Source: an uncultured Clostridia bacterium
Lineage (GTDB): Bacteria > Bacillota > Clostridia > Peptostreptococcales > Anaerovoracaceae
Direction: 5' to 3'
Length of the DNA stretch: 5,540 bases
NCBI GenBank assembly: GCA_934277655.1
Contig: CAKQVC010000157.1
Coordinates: 1-5,540, forward strand
Under the pieces are notes generated by a model. It was not told where the DNA came from, searched no databases, and was given only the letters and a program-made list of their open reading frames with translations. Numbering within the stretch: the first letter of the stretch is position 1; each line of letters opens with the position of its first letter. The position numbers were made by a program, and so were the translations under genes. Below, piece after piece: positions 5,215 to 5,540 of the stretch.

Positions 5215-5540
5215 AGAGGGGAAAGCGAATTTCGACAATTCTGCTGACGCTGTGCGTGGCATTCACGATGATGCCGCTTGCCGGAATCGAAGGAATGACG
5301 GCGTATGCGGCAGACGGAAAAGGCGTTGAGGGAGAATATCTGGACATTCCAAATAAATTTGACAAGGAAATTGACATCAGCAAAGTAAGCGGGGACATTG
5401 TCATCAAGGACAGCAAAACCTATCGAATTTACAGTTCTGAGAAGAAAACGGTCAATCATAAAATTAAGATTCAGAAACCTACTTTAAAAAATATTGAGCC
5501 GCATGTTTTTATTGATGGCATTTCCATTGCCATGGATGCG
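5211..5540 (+). CDS. Secreted protein, N-terminal part (runs off window)
   Basis: The frame is open from ATG 5211 to the last base, giving 110 residues of a longer protein. It starts with a clear signal peptide: basic n-region MKRGKR, hydrophobic core ISTILLTLCVAFTMMPLAGI, and an AYAAD cleavage region near residues 31-35. The mature part begins polar and acidic (DGKGVEGEYLDIPNKFDKEI) and then alternates hydrophobic and polar residues (DISKVSGDIVIKDSKTYRIY, KIKIQKP, HVFIDGISIAM). That looks like beta-strand repeats, as in beta-helix or carbohydrate-binding surface proteins; this is a composition-based guess. The ribosome site GGGGAGG lies within the end of the upstream gene, and the ATGA overlap indicates translational coupling. 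It is a candidate secreted output of the neighbouring sigma/PrsW locus. Confidence 0.82.
   Translation, partial: MKRGKRISTILLTLCVAFTMMPLAGIEGMTAYAADGKGVEGEYLDIPNKFDKEIDISKVSGDIVIKDSKTYRIYSSEKKTVNHKIKIQKPTLKNIEPHVFIDGISIAMDA

Overview
The window looks like a low-to-mid GC Bacillota (Clostridia-type) chromosome. The grounds are strong AGGAGG/GGAGG ribosome sites, GTG and ATG starts, a PrsW-type protease beside an ECF sigma factor, a serpin of bacterial type, and an intron reverse transcriptase of the kind common in gut Clostridia. The exact species cannot be read from the sequence. All convincing genes lie on the + strand.

Region 1 (1-1200) is the inner part of a group II intron. Structured intron RNA (1-477) is followed by the intron-encoded reverse transcriptase, which is cut off just after its YADD catalytic motif. 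The 5' end of the intron lies before the window. The 3' end (rest of the RT, maturase domain, RNA domains V and VI) is missing, so this copy is dead as it stands.

Region 2 (about 1195-1663) is a scrap yard. A piece of about 200 bp from an AlbA_2 (Schlafen-type) domain gene lies in reverse orientation directly against the broken RT. It is followed by an Asp/Asn/Gly/Ser-rich stretch that looks like the former N-terminal linker of the serpin. That stretch has lost its signal peptide and is one base out of frame with the serpin domain.

Region 3 (1645-2742) is a serpin domain with nearly every expected core motif and an inhibitory-type hinge. It now starts at helix A with no export signal.

Region 4 (2759-4787) is a compact, translationally coupled operon: a leader hairpin, an ECF-like sigma factor, an unrecognised seven-helix membrane protein, and a PrsW-family intramembrane protease. 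It ends at a rho-independent terminator. PrsW proteases are known to start destruction of membrane anti-sigma factors, but no ordinary single-pass anti-sigma gene is seen here.

Region 5 (4788-5540, running off the window) has a six-codon leader ORF with a perfect ribosome site. Next comes an unrecognised 110-residue protein with a charged cytoplasmic N-terminus and two membrane helices, overlapping by ATGA with a secreted protein that is cut by the window edge. My main hypothesis is that regions 4 and 5 form one envelope-signalling locus: sigma factor, membrane sensor or anti-sigma, PrsW, and a secreted output. The function is inferred from family and context, not shown.
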